From contig NZ_JAAIXZ010000008.1 in the NCBI RefSeq assembly GCF_010894435.1, forward strand, positions 124,001 to 188,000: a stretch of 64,000 nucleotides of DNA. The letters are read 5' to 3'. The notes under the pieces were generated by a model that was not told the origin of the DNA, ran no database searches, and worked only from the letters and a program-made list of their open reading frames with translations. Below are positions 51,081-59,960 of the stretch, one piece after another (the first letter of the stretch is position 1; the number at the start of each line of letters is the position of its first letter). The DNA is from Pyxidicoccus trucidator. Its GTDB lineage: Bacteria > Myxococcota > Myxococcia > Myxococcales > Myxococcaceae. A program made the position numbers and the translations under genes.

Positions 51081-51250
51081 TCCGCTATCGCGACGCAAAG
51101 GATTTCCTCCAGGAAGCCAATGAACTCGCCAGTCGACTTGTTGAAGCGGAGTCCCATCTGGTCGGGGCCATGAACATCGACGGTCTTCCCCCAATTTGGG
51201 TTCTCGTGGGGGCCTGCATGATGCTCTGGATGACGTTTTCGGCGGTCTCC
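51081..51250 (-). pseudogene. Toxin C-terminal fragment upstream of the SMI1 gene
   Basis: One minus-strand frame here reads NPNWGKTVDVHGPDQMGLRF and NKSTGEFIGFLEE, far more protein-like than the alternatives and similar in style to the final residues of secreted polymorphic toxins. It has no start codon of its own, no in-frame stop before it runs into the immunity gene, and is cut at its 5' end by the mscL-derived repeat. It is probably the broken tip of a toxin formerly paired with the SMI1 protein. The assignment is tentative. Confidence 0.45.
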
Positions 51251-51258
51251 TGCGTCGC

Positions 51259-51333
51259 CGAGACTGTTCCCCTGGAGGCGCGGCCGGGCGTGTACGTCCG
51301 TGCTGGAGCCCCTCGCACCCACCCCCGCCTGAC
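51259..51333 (+). repeat. mscL 3'-end repeat, copy 2
   Basis: Near-exact copy of the end of mscL (see 50415-50492), same orientation, with the 5-bp gap that shifts the reading frame. It is not part of any complete gene. The DedA gene begins about 100 bp further on. Confidence 0.85.
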
Positions 51334-51434
51334 GGTGTTCACCTCCGGCAGGCCGGAGCGGATGTCTCTTTCCCCCCGAGCCCCCCGGCCTTAAGTCTGC
51401 CCCAGGGTCGGGTCGCCGGAGGTCGCACGCGCGG

Positions 51435-52055
51435 ATGGTGGAATACATCGACCAGCTCATCTCCTCGCTGGGGCCCCTGGGGCTGCTGGTCCTCGGGCTC
51501 GCGGCGGCGCTGGAGTACATCGTCCCGCCCTTCCCTGGGGACACCGTCACCCTGCTGGGAGGGGTGTACGCGGTGCGTGGCACGCAGCCCTGGCCGCTCG
51601 TCTTCCTGGTGGTGACGGCGGGCAGCGTCGCGGGCGCGGCCATCAACTACTGGGTGGGCCACTGGTTGGCGAGGCGCTTCGCCGCCCACCCCGAGTGGAG
51701 CTTCTTCGGCATCACCCACGCCCGGCTCGAGCTCGTGCAGGCGAGGATGCGGCGCAACGGGCCGTGGCTGCTACTGGCCAACCGTTTCCTACCGGGCATC
51801 CGCGGGCTCATCTTCGTCGCGGCGGGCGCCGCGAACATGCCCCGCTTCAACGCGCTGCTCCTGGGAACACTGTCGGCCATGGCCCACACCGCGCTGGTGC
51901 TGGCGCTGGGCGCGGCGGTGGGCGGCAACCTGGAGCGGCTGGCCTCGCTCGTCAGCCGCTACCAGTACGCGGTGGTGGGCCTGGTCGGGGTGGGCGTGGT
52001 GGCGGTGGTGGTGCGCATGCTGGCCCGGCGTCGCACCCCCGCGCCCGAGCCCTGA
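51435..52055 (+). CDS. DedA-family membrane protein
   Basis: The 206-residue protein has the DedA/VTT features: ALEYIVPPFPGDTVTLLGGV (membrane-embedded E and PFPGD), GSVAGAAINYWVGHWLARRF (G-x3-G and the NYWVG motif) and ANRFLPGIRGLIFVAAGAAN (R-F-x-P-x-x-R). DedA proteins are half-transporters linked to lipid-carrier recycling and membrane integrity. The tail RMLARRRTPAPEP is cytosolic. It is not coupled to its neighbours. Confidence 0.93.
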   Translation: MVEYIDQLISSLGPLGLLVLGLAAALEYIVPPFPGDTVTLLGGVYAVRGTQPWPLVFLVVTAGSVAGAAINYWVGHWLARRFAAHPEWSFFGITHARLELVQARMRRNGPWLLLANRFLPGIRGLIFVAAGAANMPRFNALLLGTLSAMAHTALVLALGAAVGGNLERLASLVSRYQYAVVGLVGVGVVAVVVRMLARRRTPAPEP

Positions 52056-52123
52056 GTCCGGGGGTAGGACGCGGCGGAAGGCCGGGATTGCGTGCCCCGG
52101 GCGGGCGCGCTTGAGTCGGGGCC

Positions 52124-54304
52124 ATGGCCTTTTCTGCCCGCATCTGGACTCCCCTGCTCGTGGCGCTCGTGGTCGTCAGCGGCTGCCGCTGCGGCGACCC
52201 GGGCCTGGGCGGCACGCGCGAGGGCTTCCGTCCCCAGGAGGAGTCCGTGGACTTCGGCCGCGTGCTGCAGGGCGAGCAGGCCCGCCGCCAGGTGACGCTG
52301 CTGGCCACCGCCCGCGCCAGCATCACCGTGACGGCGTCCGCGAACGCCCCCTTCTCCGTGGCGACGCCGGAAGTGACGGTGCCGGGCAGCGGCACGGCCA
52401 CGGTGGAGGTGGTGTTCACCGCGGGCAACGGCGTCGCGGAGGGGACGCTGACGCTGGAGGGCGGCGGAGACTCGGAGTCCGTGCGCCTCACCGGCATCGG
52501 CGTGCCGTCCAAGCCCTGTCCGGCCCCGCAGTGCCGTGACTCGCGCTTCGACGTGGAGTCCGGCGAGTGCGTGGAGACGCCCCGCGAGGACGGCGCCAGC
52601 TGCATTCCCGCCAGCCGCTGCGAGGAGCTCGGCCTCTGCGAGTCGGGCGTCTGCGTGGGCCGCCCGCGCACGTGTGATGACAACAACCCGTGCACGGTGG
52701 ACGCATGCTCTCCCACGCAGGGCTGCGTGACGTCGCAGGTGGCGTGCCCCGCGCCGAGCAACCCCTGCAGGGTGGGCCTGTGCGACCGCGACGAGGGCTG
52801 CACGGAGGTGGACGCCGACGACTTCAGCCCCTGCGGCCCGGTGAACTGCAAGACGGCCAATGTCTGTGTCAGCGGACGCTGCACCGGCGTGCCCACACCG
52901 GATGGCACCGTCTGCGCCCCCGCCACCGCCTGCCAGGGCGAGGGGACGTGCCAGGAGGGCGAGTGCGAGCGCCCGGACGCGGGGGACCTCGAGCCCGAGT
53001 GGGAGCGGCAGGTGGACGGCGAGCCGGTGGAGGCGCCCGGCGCGCCCGTGCTGCTCGTCCAGGACGGCGCGCTCTTCGCCTCGGTGTGTGGCGGTGATGC
53101 GGGCTGCCGGCTCGTCTCGTACACGGCCGGCGGGCTGGTGCGCTTCGAGTCGCCCTACCCGGATGGTGGCGCCCGCTCGCTGCTGGCTGTCTCGGGCGCG
53201 GGCGTGGTGGTGCTAGGCCCGGAAGGGCTGGAGGGCTACGCCCCGCGTGAGGATGGCGCGCGGCTGTGGGAGTCGACGTGGGAGGCCATGGGCACGCCGC
53301 CCGCTTCGGACGCGGGGACGTGGCGTGGCGGGACGGGCGCTGGGCGCGTGGCCGTCACCGTGGAGGGCGACGTGCTGGCGTACGTGGACTGGCGAGCCGT
53401 GCCGGATGCCGGCGTGGACGGAGACCCGGTGCCCCTGCCGGAGCCGGAGGCCTCGCGGCTGGTGTGGCTGGCCGGGAGTGGTGACGCGGGCACGCTGCTG
53501 CGCGCGTCGCCGGTGGAGTCGTGGCCCGGTGAGGCGCGGCTCGCCCTGGACGTGACGGGCGAGGCCTTCCTCTACTCGGTGGACGGACGGCTGGCGCGCG
53601 CCGAGGCAGAGGAGGATGGCGGCACGGCGTTGCTGCTGTCCTCGTGGGTGGACGGCGGCGTGCCGGACGGGGGCGCGTCGCTGGCGGTGGCGGGCGGGAC
53701 GCTGCTGGTGGGCGGCCGGGCCTTCGTGCCCACGGAGCGCGGAGACGGCGGCACGGACGGCGGCGCCGCCGTGGTGACGGTGGACTGGGACGCTGGCACT
53801 CGCACGCGGGTGCCGCTGGCGGAGCCGGCGCTGCTGTCCGTGGCGGGCACACCCGGCTACCTCTTCGCGCGCGCGTGTGAGCGCACGGACGGAGTGCCCT
53901 GCACGCCCGAGGAGGAGCGCGTGGTGCTGCGCGCGGTGGACTCCGACACGGGGCAGCTCGCCTGGGAGGTGGACGCGCTGCCGGACCTGGAGCTGCCCGG
54001 CGCGCTGCACGACGCGACGCTGGTGCGGGGCGGGGCGGTGGGAGTGCTGGCGGCCGCGGAGCAGGAGGACGGGCCCCGCGTCTGGTACCAGCTCTTCGTC
54101 CGGGGAGAGCGGCTGGGCATGTGCCCGCTGCCGGGCCGCCCGCGCGTGGCGGGCTCGGCCTTCGTGGAGAACCGGCTGTACGTCCTGGCGGAGCGCGACG
54201 GCGCGTGGCTGCTGGAGTCCTACACAGTGGACGGGAGCGCGGAGACGCTCGGCTGGCCCCAGCGGCACGGTGGCGCGGGTGGGGCGCGGCGCGAGTCGCC
54301 CTGA
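52124..54304 (+). CDS. Cys-rich, beta-propeller-like surface lipoprotein
   Basis: The 726-residue protein has a lipoprotein signal (RIWTPLLVALVVVSGC, lipid Cys21). Residues ~35-125 form an Ig-like ASH/HYDIN-type domain (VDFGRVLQGEQARRQVTLLA). Residues ~130-290 form a cysteine-rich region with a recurring C-D-x-x-x-P-C style (CDDNNPCTVDACSPTQGC), and the remainder is a PQQ/propeller-like beta repeat region (VLLVQDGALFASVCGG; GTPGYLFARACE; DTGQLAWEVDA). Many DAG/DGG tripeptides occur, typical of myxobacterial surface proteins. Function unknown. It ends 10 bp from the convergent chemoreceptor gene. Confidence 0.82.
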   Translation: MAFSARIWTPLLVALVVVSGCRCGDPGLGGTREGFRPQEESVDFGRVLQGEQARRQVTLLATARASITVTASANAPFSVATPEVTVPGSGTATVEVVFTAGNGVAEGTLTLEGGGDSESVRLTGIGVPSKPCPAPQCRDSRFDVESGECVETPREDGASCIPASRCEELGLCESGVCVGRPRTCDDNNPCTVDACSPTQGCVTSQVACPAPSNPCRVGLCDRDEGCTEVDADDFSPCGPVNCKTANVCVSGRCTGVPTPDGTVCAPATACQGEGTCQEGECERPDAGDLEPEWERQVDGEPVEAPGAPVLLVQDGALFASVCGGDAGCRLVSYTAGGLVRFESPYPDGGARSLLAVSGAGVVVLGPEGLEGYAPREDGARLWESTWEAMGTPPASDAGTWRGGTGAGRVAVTVEGDVLAYVDWRAVPDAGVDGDPVPLPEPEASRLVWLAGSGDAGTLLRASPVESWPGEARLALDVTGEAFLYSVDGRLARAEAEEDGGTALLLSSWVDGGVPDGGASLAVAGGTLLVGGRAFVPTERGDGGTDGGAAVVTVDWDAGTRTRVPLAEPALLSVAGTPGYLFARACERTDGVPCTPEEERVVLRAVDSDTGQLAWEVDALPDLELPGALHDATLVRGGAVGVLAAAEQEDGPRVWYQLFVRGERLGMCPLPGRPRVAGSAFVENRLYVLAERDGAWLLESYTVDGSAETLGWPQRHGGAGGARRESP

Positions 54305-54314
54305 CTCAGGCGCC

Positions 54315-57300
54315 TCAGGAGGCCGCGCCCGGGTCCACCCAGAGGTCCTCGAAGCGCACCTGCGGCGGCGTCTGGTGCAGCCGCAGGTTCTGCACCGTGG
54401 GCGTGGCGGCCGCGTGGATGCGGTCGTGGTACAGGGGGATGAGCGGGCAGTCCTCCAGGAAGAGCTTCTCCGCGCGCACGTAGAGCTGCAGGCGCAGCCC
54501 CGGGTCGATGGACACGCGCGCTTCCGTGGTGATGCGGTCCAGCTCCGGGTTGCGGTAGCCCAGCGGGTACACCGTCTGCGCGCTGGAGTTGAGGAGGAAG
54601 TAGAGGAAGGTGTCCGGGTCGGGGAAGTCCGCCAGCCACAGCGTGCGGAAGGCGGGAATCTTCCCCTCGCGCAGCCGGGCCGTGTACTCCTCCGGCGTCA
54701 GCTCCACGTGGCGCAGCTCCAGCAGGCCCGCCTGCAACAGCGGACGGAAGAGCACCGCGTCCTCGGCGGAGGTGTCCCGGCCGGTGGGCTGGTGCAGCGA
54801 CAGCCGCAGCCGGCGCAGGCCCGCGTCGCGCAGTAGCTGCTCCGCCAGGCCCACGTCCGGAGCGGGCGTCGGCCCCACCTCGCTGTCGTCCAGCAGCTCC
54901 GGGGGCGTCAGGGTGCGCGCCAGGCGGGCGCCCGGGTGGAACTGCTCCACCATGGCGCGGATGTCCATGCCCGCGCGCAGGGCCCGCCGCACGCGCACGT
55001 CGTCGTACGGGGCCTCGCGCTGGTTGAGCGCCACGAAGGCGGTGGAGGGCGTGGTGCTGGCCACCACCTGGAAGGACTCCAGGCCGGGCACCTCGACGTG
55101 CTCGGCGGCGAGGAAGGACACCAGGTCGAGCGCGCCCTGCCGCAGGCGCGTCACCGCGTCCTGCCGCGAGTTCAGCAGCTGGAACTCCAGCCGGTCCACC
55201 AGCGGTCCCCCGGCGCGCCAGTAGGCGGGGTTGCGCTCCAGCACCGCGCGCTCCGGGTCCAGGGAGATGAGGCGGAAGGGGCCGGTGCCCACCAGCCGCC
55301 CGCTCGAGTCCGTCCGAGCTATCGCCGTGGGCGTGAGCGCCATGAGGTGCAGGAAGAAGGCCTTGGGCTCGCGCAGGCGGATTTCGAGGGTGCCGTCGTC
55401 CAGCGCCTCGAGGCCGGACACCTCGCGGGCCAGGCCGGAGGTGAACTCGGGCGCGCCCTCGACGTCCTCCAGCAGGCTGCGGTCCGGCGAGCGCACCGCC
55501 GGGTCCAGCAGCCGCTCCAGGTGGCGCTTCACGTCGGTGGCGGTGAGCAGCGTGCCGTCGTGGAAGGTGACGCCGCGGCGCAGGTAGAAGCGGTAGCGGC
55601 GCGCGGACGGGTCCGCGTCCCAGCGCTCGGCGAGGTCCGGCTCCAGCCCGCCGTCCTCCAGCCGCAGCAGGCTGGAGAAGACGCACGAGGTGAGCTCGGC
55701 GACCTGGTTCTCCACGCTGAAGAGGGGGTCCACCGCCTGCCGGTTGCGCAGGGACGCCGCCTGGTGCAGTCCCACGCGCAGCGTGCCGCCCGCGCGGGGC
55801 GTGGGCAGCTTGAAGCGGAACACCTCCGTCTCCAGGCCCACGGCCTCGTGGCCGAGCTGGTCCACCGTGCGCGTCAGCCCGTCGCCGATGCGGATGACCC
55901 GGCGCGCATCCTCGCGCACCTGCGCCACCTCCTCGCGGATGGAGGCGTCGCCCTTGGTGAGCACCACGTTGGCGGAGCGCAGCTCTTCAATCGCCGCGCT
56001 CAGGCGCACCACGGAATCGGACAAGTCGCGTCCGGTGCGGGCCTGGGCCTCCGCCTTCTGCGAGGCGCCCTGGCCCACGCGCGCCATCTCGTGCGTCTGG
56101 CGCACCAGCTCGCGGGCGTGGCCGGACTGTTCAATGGCCATGCGCGTGACGTCTTCCACGCGCCGGGCCACGCGGCGGCTGGCCTCCACGACGGTGGCGC
56201 CCTGCGTCTCCAGCCGCTGCGTCTCCGCCACCGTGGCCTCCACGGCGGTGAAGGTGCGCTGGGTAATGGTGCGAATCTCCACCAGCGCCTCGGCGGCGCG
56301 GTCCCCGAGCGCCACGCCGGCGGTGGCCTGCTCGCGGCCCTCCTGCACCAGCGTCACGGCGGTCTGCACCGCGTCGCGCACGCCGGACACCATCTTCGCG
56401 ATTTCGCGCGTGGAGCGCGTGGTGCGCTCGGCGAGGTTGCGAATCTCGTTGGCCACCACGCCGAAGGGGCGGCCGTGCTCGCCTGCCTGGGCGGCGATGA
56501 TGGCGGCGTTGAGGGCGAGTAGGTTCGTCTGGTCGGCGATTTCCTGGATGACGTCGACGATGCGGCCAATCTCGGTGGAGCGGGTGCCCAGCGTGCCCAT
56601 CAGCTCGGCGGCCTTGCGGACCGTTTCCTCCACCCGGTACATGCCCTGGACGCTGTCGCCCACGAGCACCTCGCCGCGCTCGGCGGTGGCCGTCACGGCG
56701 ATGGCCAGCTGGTTCGTCTCGCTGGCGCGGCGGCGCACGGAGTCGATGCCGCCCTCCACCGCGGCCACGAAGTCCTCGGCCTCGCTGGCGAAGCGGCCCA
56801 GCTCGTCGCCGGAGGAGGCGATGTTGGCCAGCCGCTCGGCCATGGCCTGCATCAGCGCGCTGGTGTTGTGGGCGAAGCTGTTGACCTGCTCGAGCGCGTG
56901 CACCACCTGCTCCAGCCGCTCGGTCATCTCCAGCAGCGCGCCGGTGGTGTCGACGGCGAAGACCTCCAGCTGGTGCACGCGCTTGACGGCGACCTGGAGG
57001 CTGCCGCCCATGCCGCTGACGGCTTCGAGGGTGCGCTCCACGGCGCCGCCCTGGCGGCGGGCGGCCTCCAGCAGGATGCGGGCCTGCTCGCTCACCTCGT
57101 TGCTGGTGCGGTGGAGGTTGGCCGTCACCCGCTGCACCTGGGACAGCGCGCGGCGCAGCGACAGGATGAGCCGGCGCATGTCTTCGTGGCCCTCGTAGCG
57201 GGTGCTCACCGTGTTGGTGAGGTCCCCCTCCGCGAGCCGGGACATGACCTGCTGGCGCACGCGCCGACGGCGGGCCGCCCAGCGGAACCACGCGAGGTAA

Positions 57301-57461
57301 CCGCCCACGAGGTAGAGCGTCGGCGTGCCGACGAGCAGCACCGCCCACGTCGAGCCTGGGAGCGGGGCGCCGTGAACAGCCCGTAGCAGTCCCCCCAGGA
57401 CGAGCGCGGAGATGAGGCCTGCCGCCAGGCCGAAAGCGAACAGGTACCGTTTTGCGCCCAT
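54315..57461 (-). CDS. Chemoreceptor (MCP) fused to a family-5 solute-binding domain
   Basis: This 1,048-residue chain starts with two membrane helices (LFAFGLAAGLISALVLGGLL; WAVLLVGTPTLYLVGGYLAW), a HAMP-like linker (MSRLAEGDLTNTV) and a long coiled-coil MCP signalling domain. The hairpin tip near residue 305 reads EIADQTNLLALNAAI then IAAQAGEHGRPFGVVANEIR. Residues ~557-1048 are a dipeptide/oligopeptide-type periplasmic binding fold (GGTLRVGLHQAASL, LEPDLAERWDADPSARRYRF, FYLRRGVTFHDGTLLTATDV). The usual tip NAAIEAARAGE is changed to NAAIIAAQAGE. There is no periplasmic sensor between the helices, so the binding domain would be cytosolic. Domain calls are firm; topology and ligand are inferred. 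Confidence 0.88.
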   Translation of the reverse strand: MGAKRYLFAFGLAAGLISALVLGGLLRAVHGAPLPGSTWAVLLVGTPTLYLVGGYLAWFRWAARRRRVRQQVMSRLAEGDLTNTVSTRYEGHEDMRRLILSLRRALSQVQRVTANLHRTSNEVSEQARILLEAARRQGGAVERTLEAVSGMGGSLQVAVKRVHQLEVFAVDTTGALLEMTERLEQVVHALEQVNSFAHNTSALMQAMAERLANIASSGDELGRFASEAEDFVAAVEGGIDSVRRRASETNQLAIAVTATAERGEVLVGDSVQGMYRVEETVRKAAELMGTLGTRSTEIGRIVDVIQEIADQTNLLALNAAIIAAQAGEHGRPFGVVANEIRNLAERTTRSTREIAKMVSGVRDAVQTAVTLVQEGREQATAGVALGDRAAEALVEIRTITQRTFTAVEATVAETQRLETQGATVVEASRRVARRVEDVTRMAIEQSGHARELVRQTHEMARVGQGASQKAEAQARTGRDLSDSVVRLSAAIEELRSANVVLTKGDASIREEVAQVREDARRVIRIGDGLTRTVDQLGHEAVGLETEVFRFKLPTPRAGGTLRVGLHQAASLRNRQAVDPLFSVENQVAELTSCVFSSLLRLEDGGLEPDLAERWDADPSARRYRFYLRRGVTFHDGTLLTATDVKRHLERLLDPAVRSPDRSLLEDVEGAPEFTSGLAREVSGLEALDDGTLEIRLREPKAFFLHLMALTPTAIARTDSSGRLVGTGPFRLISLDPERAVLERNPAYWRAGGPLVDRLEFQLLNSRQDAVTRLRQGALDLVSFLAAEHVEVPGLESFQVVASTTPSTAFVALNQREAPYDDVRVRRALRAGMDIRAMVEQFHPGARLARTLTPPELLDDSEVGPTPAPDVGLAEQLLRDAGLRRLRLSLHQPTGRDTSAEDAVLFRPLLQAGLLELRHVELTPEEYTARLREGKIPAFRTLWLADFPDPDTFLYFLLNSSAQTVYPLGYRNPELDRITTEARVSIDPGLRLQLYVRAEKLFLEDCPLIPLYHDRIHAAATPTVQNLRLHQTPPQVRFEDLWVDPGAAS

Positions 57462-57524
57462 GTACGGACGCCACGCTACCCCGCCTTCTCGCGCCGGTCC
57501 TCAAAACGCCGCACACTGACGTCC

Positions 57525-58631
57525 GTGGCCGCCCTCCTCGCCTTCCTCCTCCTCGCGCTCCCCGTGAAGCCCGTGAACCCTGGTGCGGAGGGCGGGTCGC
57601 CCGCGCCTCGCGAAGAGGCACGCTTCGTCTTCGCCTGGCGTGGAGTTCCGGTGGGGATGGTGACGCTGAAGTTGTCACAGGGACACTTCACGTACGCCAG
57701 CCAGCACCTGCACACGCGCGACGGCCAGCCGGGCGAGCGACGGCGCGAGGTGACGCTGGCGGTGGATGCCGCGGGGCGGGTGAAGGAGGAGCGGGGCGCG
57801 AAGGCAGGCGAGGCGGGACGGATGCGCGGCTCAGGCGTGGAGGCGGGCGAGGCGGCACGCGGGCCTGACGCGAAAGAGGTGGTGCCGCAGTCGCTGTGGC
57901 TGTGGCGCGGACCGCCAGCGGTGGGCTGCGTCGTCGCGCGAGAGGAGCTGTCCGGCCGCGAGGGCCCTCACTGCGTCACCCGGGCGGAGGGACATCGGGC
58001 GGAGGGCACCCTGCTGGGCGCCCCCTTCCGTGCGAGCTACGGAGAGAGCGGCCGGCTGGAGGCGCTGGAGGTGGGCGACTCCCGCTTCACCGCGGCGGCA
58101 CCCGACGAGCGACTGCGCGCGCCGCCGGAGCTCTTCGCGCAGGGCCTGCCGGTGGAGGGCGCGCGAGGCCCGCTGGCGCTGGAGCCTCCGCTGCCGGTGC
58201 CCGAGCGCCTGGAGGCGATGACGCCCTGGGAGGCGGGCGCGGCGAAGGCGCTGGCGGCGCGGGTCCACGCGGCCTTCACCGACAAGGCGCCGGGCGCGGC
58301 GGACTGGAACGAGGACGGCGAGGGCGAGGCGGGCGGGTGCCTTGCCCATGCGCTGCGCTTCGCGGCGCGAGCGCGGGAGCGCGGGGTGAAGGTGGCGCTG
58401 GTGCACGGGCTGCTGGTGGTGGACGGAGGCCCGGCGCGCCCCCACGCCTGGGTGCGGGTGGCGCTGGCGCGGGGCGGGACGTTGGATTTGGACCCCACGT
58501 CGCTGGACGCGGTGATGCCGGACACGCACCTGCCCCTGGCGCTGGCGGACGCGCGAGGCCCGGCGCTGGAAGCCGGGCAGCGCTGGCTGGCCCTGCTGCG
58601 CGGGGCGCACCGGGTGGTGCGCCGGCCGTGA
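57525..58631 (+). CDS. Transglutaminase-like cysteine protein, exported
   Basis: The GTG start opens a signal peptide (AALLAFLLLALPVKPVNPG) in a 368-residue protein. The C-terminal part carries a transglutaminase-core pattern: GGCLAHALRFAARARERGV (Cys near residue 272), RPHAWVRVALARGG (His near 307) and LDLDPTSLD (Asp near 322). The N-terminal half is beta-rich and unassigned. The enzyme class includes proteases, amidases and crosslinkers, so the reaction cannot be fixed. It is divergent from the chemoreceptor gene over 63 bp and ends 12 bp from the convergent AstA-like gene. Confidence 0.78.
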   Translation: MAALLAFLLLALPVKPVNPGAEGGSPAPREEARFVFAWRGVPVGMVTLKLSQGHFTYASQHLHTRDGQPGERRREVTLAVDAAGRVKEERGAKAGEAGRMRGSGVEAGEAARGPDAKEVVPQSLWLWRGPPAVGCVVAREELSGREGPHCVTRAEGHRAEGTLLGAPFRASYGESGRLEALEVGDSRFTAAAPDERLRAPPELFAQGLPVEGARGPLALEPPLPVPERLEAMTPWEAGAAKALAARVHAAFTDKAPGAADWNEDGEGEAGGCLAHALRFAARARERGVKVALVHGLLVVDGGPARPHAWVRVALARGGTLDLDPTSLDAVMPDTHLPLALADARGPALEAGQRWLALLRGAHRVVRRP

Positions 58632-58643
58632 CGGCGAGGCGGG

Positions 58644-59669
58644 CTACTCGAAGGGGATGAGCGACAGCTTCACGCCCGGCTCCGCGCCGAGGATTTCCTT
58701 GGCGCGGGCGGGCAGGTAGGCCACGGTGTTGTCCAGACGGGCCTGGCAGCGCACGGAGCGGAAGCGGTTGCGGCCCGCGTCGCGCTCGAAGGCGACGAGC
58801 ACGTCATCGCCCTCCAGCTCGAAGTCCTCCTCGGCCAGCTTCACCGTGCGGTACTTGCGCACCAGGGAGATGTCGGCGGTGTTGGCCTCGAAGTGGGGGC
58901 CGCCGTCGAACGGGTCGATGCGCTCCACGTACCTGAAGCCGATGCGCTCCAGCATGCGCTGCACGCCGCGCGTCTGGGGGCCCACCTCGCCGAGCACCTT
59001 CTGCACGCGGTCCGGGAAGAGCGACGCGTAGATGTCCGAGGAGGGGAACAGCTCCTTGATGAACTCCTTGTTCTGCCGGCTGAGGCGGTCCGCCTCCTGG
59101 TAGGTGAGGGCGGTGAACTTCTTGCCGCACGCCTCCCACAGCAGGCTGCGCCCGTCCGGCAGCAGCGGCGGCAGCAACTCCGCCAGCACGCGCGGGCGGA
59201 AGATGCGCCGGTGCATGGCGACGAAGAGGAAGCGCACGTAGGACAATTGCTTGCCGGGCTTGTCCGGCGTGGCGCGGTAGGGCGGGTCCACCACGAGGCC
59301 GCCGACTTCGGTGGGGCCCTCGTAGTTGTAGGCGATGGAGAGCACCTTGTGGCGCAGGTGCCGCTCCAGGGACGCGGAGTAGTGCTCGCGCTCGCTCACC
59401 TCGTAGTAGATGTGCGGGGCCTCGTACGTCCCGTGCTGGGCGATGATCATCGACGTGCCGATGATGAGGTTGTTGCGCACGTCCTCCAGGACGAAGAGGT
59501 ACTCGCGGTCGAAGGGGTTCTTCACCTTTCCCGCGAAGCTCTTCACCGACTTGTCGATGATGGCCTCGAGCGTCTCTTCGTTGTTCGGCAGGTTCACCGT
59601 GTTGAGCACGGCGGCGAGCCGCTTGAGGCCGGCCAGGTCGGTCTTCTGGACGTCACGCAGGACAAGCAT
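58644..59669 (-). CDS. astA: Arginine N-succinyltransferase (AstA family)
   Basis: ATG at 59669 gives 341 residues, the usual AstA length, and a frame to 59729 adds only an unlikely Pro/Gly-rich leader. Family elements include MLVLRDVQKTDLAGLKRLA, DREYLFVLEDVRNNLIIGTS, EVGGLVVDPPYRATPDKPGK, LPDGRSLLWEACGKKFTALT and the C-terminal KEILGAEPGVKLSLIPFE. AstA transfers succinyl from succinyl-CoA to the alpha-amino group of arginine, the first step of the AST catabolic route. No other ast gene is in the window. Assignment as arginine rather than ornithine specific is not decidable here. Confidence 0.9.
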   Translation of the reverse strand: MLVLRDVQKTDLAGLKRLAAVLNTVNLPNNEETLEAIIDKSVKSFAGKVKNPFDREYLFVLEDVRNNLIIGTSMIIAQHGTYEAPHIYYEVSEREHYSASLERHLRHKVLSIAYNYEGPTEVGGLVVDPPYRATPDKPGKQLSYVRFLFVAMHRRIFRPRVLAELLPPLLPDGRSLLWEACGKKFTALTYQEADRLSRQNKEFIKELFPSSDIYASLFPDRVQKVLGEVGPQTRGVQRMLERIGFRYVERIDPFDGGPHFEANTADISLVRKYRTVKLAEEDFELEGDDVLVAFERDAGRNRFRSVRCQARLDNTVAYLPARAKEILGAEPGVKLSLIPFE

Positions 59670-59960
59670 GGGTGCACCGGGGACGCCCCCTTCAGAGGGG
59701 GTGCCGGAAGGGTGGGGACCATACACCACGCCTGCCGTCAGTCAGCCCCTTGGTTGCTCGGCCTGTCGGTGGCGCGCTGCGTTGACGGGTTGACAGGCCG
59801 GGCCGCCTGGGGGGTGGCCTCGGACGGCTCCGGAGGTGAAACATGTTTCACGCCGCACGGGGGCTTGTCTGGTTGGCTGCCCTGTTGTCAGGCAGGTGGG
59901 AAGGAATGGGCGGCGGAATGAAGTGCGGAATGCCTTGCGCTACGGTGTGTCAATCGTTGG

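Noticed and set aside
51014..51394. Plus-strand 126-codon ORF across the mscL repeat copy
   Set aside because: Composition arises from antisense of the immunity region plus a frame-shifted copy of the mscL end; no ribosome site.
55000..56522. Plus-strand open frames of 500+ codons opposite the chemoreceptor
   Set aside because: Shadows produced by coiled-coil codon bias on the minus strand.
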